Assembly: GCA_029465975.1 (NCBI GenBank)
Contig: CM055753.1
Location: 985,535-1,049,534, forward strand
Origin: Dallia pectoralis
Lineage: Eukaryota > Chordata > Actinopteri > Esociformes > Umbridae
Length of the DNA: 64,000 nt
Reading direction: 5' to 3'
Below the pieces are notes generated by a model. The model made no database searches and had not been told where the DNA came from. It worked only from the letters and a program-made list of their open reading frames with translations. This document shows positions 55,120 through 64,000 of the stretch, piece by piece. The position numbers and the translations under genes are program-made. Positions within the stretch are counted from its first letter, which is position 1. Each line of letters opens with the position of its first letter.

Positions 55120-55918
55120 CTGAAAGCAGGAAAGGCATGAAAATCAATATAATGTATTTATAAAGCCCCTTTTGACACAGGCAGTCTTCAGAACGCCCGT
55201 AACTCAGCCTCTCATAGTGTCACATCAGTGTTTCCTCACAGAATAACTAATCCATACAGGATCAGAAAGACACATTCAGACTGGATAATAGAATCTATAC
55301 TTCATACAACCAGAGTATTGATTCAACCTCTAATGTCACGATGGATTCCAACGGTAGAAACTGTGCATGTTATACAGAAGATGCTAGAGTGGATGACTGG
55401 TATGGAGCAATATAAAGTACATGGGAATGGGCCAGTCTCATCCAGACAGATGCAAGACAATATGTTATTGAGGGGTCAGAATTGGACCATATCAAGAACT
55501 ACTGCTAGACACCTCGATCATCTGAACATCTCCCCAGTTGTGTTCTTTCACGGTATCTGAATACTGATTACGCTCTCCTTTACATTCTCCAGCAGACAAA
55601 CAACACGCAACACACAGACACACACACACATACAAAACACACACATACACACACACAGACACATACAAAACACACACGTACACACACACAGACACATACA
55701 AAACACACACGTACACACACACGATTACTTTCTCCAGAAGTACCATTCAATGCAGTGTCTCTGATGTCACATAATTATAAATAACCTGGTTTTAAGAGAG
55801 CCTGTGGTATGTTAATGAGATGCTAATTTCCCTCATAAATCTGTGTTTTACGAGGAAGAGACTCCTCTGTCTATACTGTCTGGAGCATTATTACTGATGG
55901 ATCTGCTCATGTCACTGT

Positions 55919-55979
<61 letters not shown>

Positions 55980-57325
55980 CGTGTGTGCGTGTGTGCGTGT
56001 GTGCGGGAGTGTACCCATGAGATACATGCTATACGACCCCTCATAAAGCTCTGATAAAATAAACATCAGTCATTGACACATACACACACACCTCATACAC
56101 AAACACACAGTCAACATCCTGTGGTTTCTCAGTACCCAGCAATCAAATATGAATGGTAAGGACATCCCCGCAAAATCCAGAGGTTGTGTCATCGCTCCCT
56201 GAATGTCATGGTCCCACGGACCCTCTGGAATAGCCTAGGGCAATATTACAGCCGTCACATCCTCTATAAGCATCCACCCTGTGCTGATATTCCTCATATA
56301 TCATCTGGTTATATTCCCCCATAGCAATCAAACAGCTATTCTCTTCCCCTAAAAAAGGAAGATGCACAAAATGCAGAGACAGAGTCCACAGGAATCTGAC
56401 CCTGGACCTGAATATGTAAATTAGAGGCCTGTTAGCTGTTGTGGATGATGCATTGTTCTGTAATTTAAATAACAAGAGGATAACAATACAATTACAACAT
56501 AGATGCTATGAATCACACTGAATAATCTGAGCCGACTGACATAGGGGACGAGGAAACGCAAGTCAACCACTCAATGTAATTTCACCAGCCATTTTAAGCT
56601 CCACTGGCCTTCGCTTCCAAAACAGCATCCTTAATCCAGGAAGCATATGCCACTCAGTCAGAGATGTACCGTGTAGCCACTACAGGGACGAGGAACGCTG
56701 CCATATCATATTGGCTATTAGCGTACAGCGGTGACAGAGCGGCTCTGTCAGATGTGTCATCAGTTTCACACTGAAGAAGAGGTGAAGAAGGATGGAGAAA
56801 GACCTGATAGTGCCTGCTGTGTCACTGATAAGCCTCTTCATAACAGACAATGACAATCTGGAGCAGATAATGGAAAAAGTAGATGACTGTTGCATACAAA
56901 GCAATACGGCACACACTTTAACACATCCAAGTGACTTGCAGGGAGGTGAAGGCTGACTGATTAGGCCTCAGCTGATCCATTTAAATACAATTTCATTCGA
57001 CAATTAAGCTTCTTCATGCATAATACAGTCCTCTTAATGAAAGAGAAATCTGAACCAAACAACTCACAAAATTAGATTTTCAGGGCGCATGGTTTTCTGA
57101 CTAGAGTAAAGGTGTGTGTGTGTGCTCTGGAGAAACGATCAATCCCAGTTCAGAAAGCCTCTGGTAGAACCTTCCAATAAAATGTCGCTTTACTATATTA
57201 AGTATCATCAATGTCACACAGCATCATGATAAACTGATGCACGGAGAAAGAGAAAGTCACAGACACATCGTGAGACAAAACTGAACAAATCGCCAACACC
57301 TCCTGAACCGATTATGGTTGACTTA
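55120..57325. other. intron with CA/TG microsatellites at 55594-55728 and 55919-56000
   Basis: A 37-bp CACACACACAGACACATACA-type repeat (three copies) lies at 55620-55728, and (TG)n with GCGCGCGTGC at 55919-56000. The remainder (56001-57320) is unique sequence without recognised genes. Confidence 0.65.
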
Positions 57326-58250
57326 CAGAGACTTACAGAGATGCTGATACAGAAGTGCTGATACAGAGACGCTGATACAGAGATGCTGTTACAGAGACGC
57401 TGATACAGAGATGCTGTTACAGAGATGCTGATACAGAGACGCTGATACAGAGATGCTGTTACAGAGATGCTGATACAGAAGTGCTGATACAGAGACGCTG
57501 ATACAGAGACGCTGATACAGAGACGCTGTTTCAGAGATGCTGATACAGAGACGGTGTTACAGAGACGCTGTTACAGAGACGCTGTTACAGAGACGCTGTT
57601 ACAGAGACGCTGATACAGAGATGCTGATACAGAGACGCTGATACAGAGACGCTGATACAGAGATGCTGTTACAGAGATGCTGATACAGAAGTGCTGATAC
57701 AGAGACGCTGATACAGAGACGCTGATACAGAGATGCTGTTTCAGAGATGCTGATACAGAGACGGTGTTACAGAGACGCTGTTACAGAGACGCTGTTACAG
57801 AGACGCTGATACAGATATGCTGATACAGATATGCTGATACAGAGATGCTGATACAGAGATGGTGATACAGAGATGCTGATACAGAGATGCTGATACAGAG
57901 ATGCTGATACAGAGATGCTGATACAGAGATGCCTGAAACAGAGATGCGGATACAGAGATGCTGATACAGAGATGCTGTTACAGAGATGCTGATACAGAGA
58001 CGCTGATACAGAGACACTGATACAGATATGCTGATACAGAAATGCTGATACAGAAATGCTGATATAGAGATGCTGATATAGAGATGCTGATACAGAGATG
58101 CTGATACAGAGATGCTGATACAGAGATGCTGATATAGAGATGCTGATATAGAGATGCTGATACAGAGATGCTGATACAGAGATGCTGATACAGAGATGCT
58201 GTTACAGAGATGCTGATACAGAGATGCTGTTACAGAGATGCTGTCACAGA
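57326..58250. repeat. 14-bp minisatellite GCTGATACAGAGAT, about 64 copies
   Basis: Units GCTGATACAGAGAT/AC with TTACAG, AGAAGT and ATAGAG variants. Blocks such as 57340-57560 and 57620-57760 repeat each other. In gene sense it starts about 21 nt downstream of the donor of the KH exon at 58272-58388. Confidence 0.96.
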
Positions 58251-58271
58251 GAGGAAGAGAAAGACTGTTAC

Positions 58272-58388
58272 CTTTTCCTTGTCTCTCATGGATCCTTTTC
58301 CCAGAATGGACATCTTGGTCAGCGTGTCTTCCTGTAGTCTCTTCAGTGAGTTGCCGCGTGGACCCAGCAGTTTGCCCACAAAGTTAAA
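58272..58388 (-). CDS. khdrbs3: khdrbs3 exon: KH domain, GxxG loop
   Basis: 117 nt, 39 codons, phase 0 at both ends. It begins FNFVGKLLGPRGNSLKRL and ends GKGSMRDKEK. The GPRG tetrapeptide is the KH GxxG loop that contacts the RNA backbone. The acceptor is CTTTCAG and the donor is AAG|GTAAC. The symmetric phase means skipping would keep frame but destroy the KH fold. The preceding exon (to the right) was not found before 64000, so the upstream intron exceeds 5.6 kb. A 14-bp minisatellite ends about 21 nt into the downstream intron. Residues D and K in LQEDTLTK and RDKEK look like ordinary fish variation. Confidence 0.96.
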
Positions 58389-59183
58389 CTGAAAGTGAAA
58401 AACAAGCGTAAAGAGTCCTTTGAATTGATGTCTTCACATTGTTATGTCAATCACATTTTGGTTCAAACAGTGTACTTTTAATTAGATTTGCACAGAGGAA
58501 GAAATGCGGTTATCTTTATGAGATTTAATAATGTTCTTCCAAGTAGCAGTAAGTCTCCATAAAAGTATTATCTTAACTGTGTCTAGTTACGTGTCCCAAA
58601 TTACCCCAATTCACTACATCCCATCACATTCAGAACAACTAGGGGAAATCAGGTCAAAATAGTGCAGATAAAGGGATTCCATTTCATACCAGGGCCAGTA
58701 GTTCTGCTTTTGATAACTAACACATAGTCTAGTTCTATTTGACAACTTTTATACAATAACCCAGTTTTCCTTTACTTGTGAATGTCCCCGTTCTAAGGTT
58801 GCGGAAAAACCAAAACGGAAAGACAAGCCAGACACCAAAAAAAACGAGATTGAAGAAAAAGAGAAAAAAGCAGAACAGGAAGGGGGGTGAGAGTGGGCGA
58901 AAATACAGCGCCCGTTCTTCTCCCCTCACCGGCGCTTTCTCTCTTTTTAACAGTGAGTTATACAGCTGTCTCCAACATCTCTCTAGGTCATTAATTAGCG
59001 GCGAGAGACAAAAACCCAGCTCTATTTTGTTCCACACCTCACCTGTGGATCTTACAGAATGTCTTCTGACTGTTCGCTCACACACCAGTAACTGTCGTTG
59101 CCATGGTAAGTAGCGTTGCACTCAAGTGAACTCAGCCCATATGGTTCTTTAATAAGTGTCTCAATACCACGCTCTTATCCCTG
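58389..59183. other. upstream intron; no feature seen
   Basis: Unique sequence upstream (in gene sense) of the KH exon. A purine-rich AAGAAAAAGAGAAAAAAGCA patch lies near 58850. No N-terminal khdrbs3 exon is found. Confidence 0.5.
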
Positions 59184-60945
59184 CCTGCATATGCTAACAC
59201 TAGTTACATCTCATTCATTACTATTGCACATAGGGTGATGTCTGCATATGCTAACACTAGTTACATCTCATTCATTACTATAGCACATAGGGTGATGTCT
59301 GCATATGCTAACACTAGTTACATCTCATTCATTACTATAGCACATAGGGTGATGTCTGCATATGCTAACACTAGTTACATCTCATTCATTACTATAGCAA
59401 ATAGGGTGGTGTCTGCATATGCTAACACTAGTTACATCTCATTCATTACTATAGCACATAGGGTGATATCTGCATATGCTAACAGTAGTTACATCTCATT
59501 CATTACTATTGCACATAGGGTGATGTCTGCATATGCTAACACTAGTTACATCTCATTCATTACTATTGCACATAGGGTGATATCTGCATATGCTAACACT
59601 AGTTACATCTCATTCATTATTATAGCACATAGGGTGATGTGATGTCTGCATATGCTAACACTAGTTACATCTCATTCATTATTATAGCAAATAGGGTGAT
59701 ATCTGCATATGCTAACACTAGTTACATCTCATTCATTATTATAGCACATAGGGTGATGTGATGTCTGCATATGCTAACACTAGTTACATCTCATTCATTA
59801 TTATAGCAAATAGGGTGATATCTGCATATGCTAACACTAGTTACATCTCATTCATTATTATAGCACATATCTATGCTAACAGTAGTTCATCTCATTCATT
59901 ATTATAGCACATAGGGTGATGTCTGCATATGCTAACAGTAGTTACATCTCATTCATTACTATAGCACATAGGGTGATAGTTACATCTCTGCATATGCTAA
60001 CTAGTAGTTACATCTCATTCATTACTATAGCACATAGGGTGATGTCTGCATATGCTAACACTAGTTACATCTCATTCATTACTATAGCACATAGGGTGAT
60101 GTCTGCATATGCTAACAGTAGTTACATCTCATTCATTACTATAGCACATAGGGTGATGTCTGCATATGCTAACACTAGTTACATCTCATTCATTACTATA
60201 GCACATAGGGTGATGTCTGCATATGCTAACAGTAGTTACATCTCATTCATTACTATAGCACATAGGGTGATGTCTGCATATGCTAACAGTAGTTACATCT
60301 CATTCATTACTATAGCACATAGGGTGATGTCTGCATATGCTAACAGTAGTTACATCTCATTCATTACTATAGCACATAGGGTGATGTCTGCATATGCTAA
60401 CAGTAGTTACATCTCATTCATTACTATAGCACATAGGGTGATGTCTGCATATGCTAACAGTAGTTACATCTATTACATGTCTGCATATGCTAACAGTAGT
60501 TACATCTCATTCATTACTATAGCACATAGGGTGATGTCTGCATATGCTAACAGTAGTTACATCTCATCTATTACATTAGCACATAGGGTGATGTCTGCAT
60601 ATGCTAACAGTAGTTACATCTCATTCATTACTATTAGCACATAGGGTGATATCTGCATATGCTAACAGTAGTTACATCTCATTCATTACTATAGCACATA
60701 GGGTGATGTCTGCATATGCTAACAGTAGTTACATCTCATCTATTACATTAGCACATAGGGTGATGTCTGCATATGCTAACAGTAGTTACATCTCATCTAT
60801 TACATTAGCACATAGGGTGATGTCTGCATATGCTAACAGTAGTTACATCTCATTCATTACTATAGCACATAGGGTGATGTCTGCATATGCTAACACTAGT
60901 TACATCTCATCTATTTTTATGGCACATAGGGTGATATCTGCAGAT
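59184..60945. repeat. 57-bp minisatellite, about 31 copies
   Basis: The unit starts ATATGCTAACAGTAGTTACA, continues TCTCATTCATTACTATAGCA and ends CATAGGGTGATGTCTGC. Variants include ACACTAG, ATTATTAT, TCTATTACATTAG and partial units near 59870, 59970 and 60470. The multiple-of-three length gives plus-strand frames of up to 242 codons of AYANSSYISFITIAHRVMS repeats. I regard these as non-genic. Confidence 0.97.
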
Positions 60946-61459
60946 GGTAAAGTGATTTCTGGATGTCCATGTGTTGACTCACAGCCAGGTTTGCGTTAGA
61001 AATTGAACTGGTCACCGGGTAGGTCTGCATCTGTTGTATTCAGAGGCTGTTCAACTCTAGGCCCGTAGGAACTAATCACTTCTGGTTTTCATCATCTTGT
61101 TCTAATAAAGAGCTGATTTAAATCTGGGGACACCAGGTGAATTTAATTAACTACCTGGTAGAAACAAAAACCAGAAATGTTTCAACGTTCTTGGACTGCA
61201 GGTGAAGAGGCTTACGCTTAGGTGAAGCATTTAAAACAACATAGGAGATTAATGTTCCAGCTTTAAATCTTATAGATATATATAATATACACAAAAATTC
61301 AGCTCAAGGGGCTTTTTTAAAAGTGTCTACTTCAAAAGACAAGAAGTCACCAGAGTTATGCAGTAGCCTCCCACATTTCTCTGGGTCATTAACAGGACAT
61401 TTTAGTTATTCTACAAAATGATGCCATATTTGAAACATCTCGAAGGTTTACCGAGAATA
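60946..61459. other. intron; no feature seen
   Basis: Unique sequence. Confidence 0.5.
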
Positions 61460-61945
61460 ATCAGAAAAAGAGAAAATACCCAGTGAGCAGCCAGAGGAGA
61501 GGTCAGAGAGGCTAGAGGAGAACGAGCAGACTGGTTTGAGATAATAAAAAGGCAACAGTAACTCAAACAAGCACTCATTTCAACCAAGGAATGAAGAAGA
61601 GCATCTCTGAACGCAGAATACATCTAACATTGAAACAGATGGACTACAGCAGCAGAAGACCACACTAGGTGACACTCCTGTCAGAGAAGAACAGAAAACA
61701 GAGGCCAGAATTTCCATGTAAAAAACATGAAAGCATGGATCCATCCGGCCTTGTCTCAACGGTTTAGTCTGGTGGTGGAGGTGTAATGGTCTGGGGGAAA
61801 TGTTCTTGGCACCAATTGGAATGTTTCTTGCACTTTGATGAATTTATCCCACAAAGAATGAAGGCCGTTCTGTAGGCAAAAGGGGTTCAAAAACGGGTCC
61901 AACCCGGAACCAGCGAGGTCTTCCTAATAGAGTAATTGAAGCTTC
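61460..61945 (+). mobile_element. Tc1-like transposon relic with internal deletion
   Basis: AGAAGAGCATCTCTGAACGC, CAGATGGACTACAGCAGCAG and CACTCCTGTCAGAGAAGAAC match the middle of a Tc1-family transposase gene. ATGGATCCATCCGGCCTTGT and GGTGGTGGAGGTGTAATGG come from the next segment, and GTCCAACCCGGAACCAGCGA GG from its 3' end. Large parts between are deleted and no frame is intact. Confidence 0.75.
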
Positions 61946-62407
61946 CAATTGCATACAACAAGATCCTATCCATTAATACTGAAATCGTTCACCCGCCAAA
62001 GTGACTTAAGCGGTGCTGTCAGCCAAGCAAAACAACGCCCAGCTACACAAATAGTTGTTGTAGCCAATCTGGCGATCTGCTGGATATTATTATACTAACA
62101 ATCAGTTAAGTTTGTACACAGTATATATATATAGATAATAATTGATCAAATGCAGTGTTTGGAAAGACCCAGGGGTGGTTGATTGATTAGAACTCCATGT
62201 ACTTAATTCACAAATTACAAGAGGCATGACGGCGAGGAAAATGCAGTTTTTGTTCCATCCTATGAGAAGCACTTAATATTGGTGTTGATTTATTTTATAT
62301 TTATTTCCGTCAGATCTCATCTGTTTAATGCCACTAATTGGCAGTGTTAAACAATCTACACATTAAATAATAAAACTAAAGCCTCTCCAAGCTTCATTTT
62401 ACTAGTG
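61946..62407. other. intron; no feature seen
   Basis: Unique AT-rich sequence. Confidence 0.5.
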
Positions 62408-63412
62408 GAATCAGTCACATAACTGTTTACTATTATGTTACTGGACCTATAAGCCTGGCCTATCCAATAGAACCAATCACATAACTGTTTACTATTATGT
62501 TACTGGACCTATAAGCCTGGCCTATCCAATAGAACCAATCACATAACTGTTTACTATAATGTTACTGGACCTATAAGCCTGGCCTATCCAATAGAACCAA
62601 TCACATAACTGTTTACTAAATGTTACTGGACCTATAAGCCTGGCCTATCCAATAGAACCAATCACATAACTGTTTACTAAATGTTACTGGACCTATAAGC
62701 CTGGCCTTGTTACTGGAACCAATCCAATAGTTAACCAGTTAGAACCATTATAACTTTTACTGTTAGAACCTATTATGTTACTGGACCTATAAGCCTGGCC
62801 TATCCAATAGAACCAGTTAGAACCATTATGTTACTGGACCTATAAGACTGGCCTATACCAATACTGGACCTATAAGACTGGCCTATCCAATAGAACCAAT
62901 CACATAACTGTTTACCATTATGTTACTGGACCTATACTGGCCTATCCAATAGAACCAATCACATAACTGTTTACTATTATGTTACTGGACCTATAAGACT
63001 GGCCTTTCCAATAGAACCAGTTAGAACCATTATGTTACTGGACCTATAAGACTGGCCTATCCAATAGAACCAATCACATAACTGTTTACTATTATGTTAC
63101 TGGACCTATAAGCCTGGCCTTTCCAATAGAACCAGTTAGAACCATTATGTTACTGGACCTATAAGCCTGGCCTTTCCAAGAACCAGTTAGAACCATTATG
63201 TTACTGGACCTATAAGACTGGCCTATCCAATAGAACCAATCACATAACTGTTTAACCTTCTTTTACTGGACCTATAAGACTGGCCTATCCAATAGAACCA
63301 ATCACATAACTGTTTACCATTATGTTACTGGACCTATAAGCCTGGCCTTTCCAATAGAACCAATCACATAACTGTTTACCATTATGTTACTGGACCTACA
63401 GTATAAGCCCAT
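62408..63412. repeat. ~62-bp minisatellite, about 16 copies
   Basis: Unit TATTATGTTACTGGACCTAT AAGCCTGGCCTATCCAATAG AACCAATCACATAACTGTTT AC. The centre (62700-63250) is scrambled by partial units and AGTTAGAACCATTATG variants, suggesting repeated unequal exchange. Confidence 0.96.
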
Positions 63413-64000
63413 GTTTACTCAGTAGTGTAACAGTATCCACAGAACCCAGTGCACTGTGAAGTGAATATGGTGCCCTTTAGGACATAACTACAGCCTGACA
63501 GGCTCTTAACCCACTACAGTGTCCTACTGTCTCTGGACAGGACTAGAAGTTGGATCCACTGCCAGGCTCTGATAGGGCTGGCCCATACGGAAGCTGAACT
63601 GCCACTTCTTAATCACCTGTTGGCTGGAACCACTCTGCTTTTATTTCAGTTGCACACACACATACACACACACACACACACGCTAGGACTACGGTTCCGC
63701 TAGAGTAACCCTAAACACCACTCTCACAGCCGTAGTTTAGGGCTAACAGAAAAGCCTTGGGGCAAAGTGGTCATCCACACAGCGAATAGAAGTAAAACCA
63801 CAGCATGTTTTGCACTCTCTTTGAGTTGTCAGGAGACGGAAGAAGGTGGTGAAGAGATGGAGGGTTCTATGATGATTAAAAAGTCGGAGGACACCAACCA
63901 GTAGGAACGAATGTATTAATCACAGCTACCCAGGGGGGTGGGGTAGACCAACATCTAACATCTTTTCATCATTTCCTGAATTCATTACTGTACTCTACTA
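63413..64000. other. intron or flank with (CA)n at 63650-63682; no gene seen
   Basis: Unique sequence with one CA microsatellite. The upstream coding exons of khdrbs3 are not visible before the right edge. Confidence 0.55.

Larger units (their letters stand above)
8730..58388 (-). other. khdrbs3: khdrbs3 gene, internal part (six exons, five introns)
   Basis: Six exons on the minus strand join in frame (phases 0-0, 0-0, 0-2, 2-0, 0-2, 2-1) into about 241 residues. These align by memory with vertebrate KHDRBS3 (SLM2/T-STAR) from the GxxG-containing part of the KH domain to the Tyr-rich tail. KHDRBS3 fits better than KHDRBS1 or KHDRBS2: RLQEDTLTKMSILG, NEDLHVLIEVFAPPAEA, IRQAQLQELTYLNGGSED and TYGEY followed by YDDGYGTAYDDQ are KHDRBS3-like. 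Family knowledge: a nuclear STAR protein that dimerises, binds A/U-rich motifs and controls alternative splicing, for example of neurexins. The N-terminal exons (QUA1 and start codon) and the last exon are not in the window. Confidence 0.93.

Noticed and set aside
8730..58388. Assignment to khdrbs2 (SLM1) or khdrbs1 (Sam68)
   Set aside because: My first thought was khdrbs2, but TLTKMSILG, AQLQELTYLNGGSED and the YGTAYDDQ tail match KHDRBS3 as I recall it better than the other paralogues.
59184..60999. Plus-strand frames of 132-242 codons with 19-residue repeats
   Set aside because: Entirely the 57-bp minisatellite translated. No non-repeat domain, splice context or start logic.

Overview
This 64-kb window is nuclear DNA of a ray-finned (teleost) fish. 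The species cannot be told from sequence alone. The evidence is split vertebrate-type exons with GT-AG borders, many fish-style Tc1, hAT, CR1/Rex1 and RTE-like transposon remnants, a tRNA-derived SINE, and very heavy minisatellite and microsatellite content (my hand estimate is about a quarter of the window).

The one host gene I can support lies on the minus strand: six internal exons of khdrbs3 (SLM2/T-STAR, a STAR-family KH-domain RNA-binding splicing regulator). In transcript order the exons are 58272-58388 and 54973-55119 (KH domain), 52248-52390 (end of the STAR domain), 51191-51362 (RG/Pro-rich), 33135-33217 and 8730-8788 (Tyr-rich tail). The reading frame passes cleanly through all six and gives about 241 residues. 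The N-terminal coding part (about 70 residues in relatives) should lie beyond 64000. The last exon was not found and probably lies to the left of position 1. Introns in view are about 24.3 kb, 18.0 kb, 0.9 kb, 2.6 kb and 3.2 kb.

Everything else is intron or flank. 1-5 kb: two hAT insertions with perfect 8-bp target duplications, one holding a nested MITE and a 52-bp minisatellite, the other carrying THAP and zinc-finger relics. 11-22 kb: LTR relics, an interrupted CR1/Rex1 LINE, Tc1 fragments, a hAT inside a Tc1, and a SINE. 23-30 kb: a 50/55-bp minisatellite, a decayed gag-like proline-rich frame made of several 18-27-bp repeats, and a 5'-truncated LINE with a 12-bp target duplication. 34-39 kb: 16-bp and 22-bp minisatellites and GA-rich tracts. 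40-44 kb: a 4.1-kb element with long inverted repeats, containing a small split gene and a hAT that itself contains a 15-bp VNTR and another element. 45-50 kb: a compact LTR element with a 398-codon ORF nested in a Tc1-like repeat, then 49-bp and 24-bp arrays. 53-63 kb: 33-, 15-, 26-, 14-, 57- and 62-bp arrays.

The most interesting theme is the relation between repeats and splicing in a gene that itself encodes a splicing factor. Several exons sit within tens of bases of repeat tracts. Two large intronic arrays, read in the sense of the gene, carry acceptor-like and donor-like motifs in every unit. A second theme is a non-autonomous LTR family whose ORF grows by in-frame VNTR expansion. All alignments here were made by eye.
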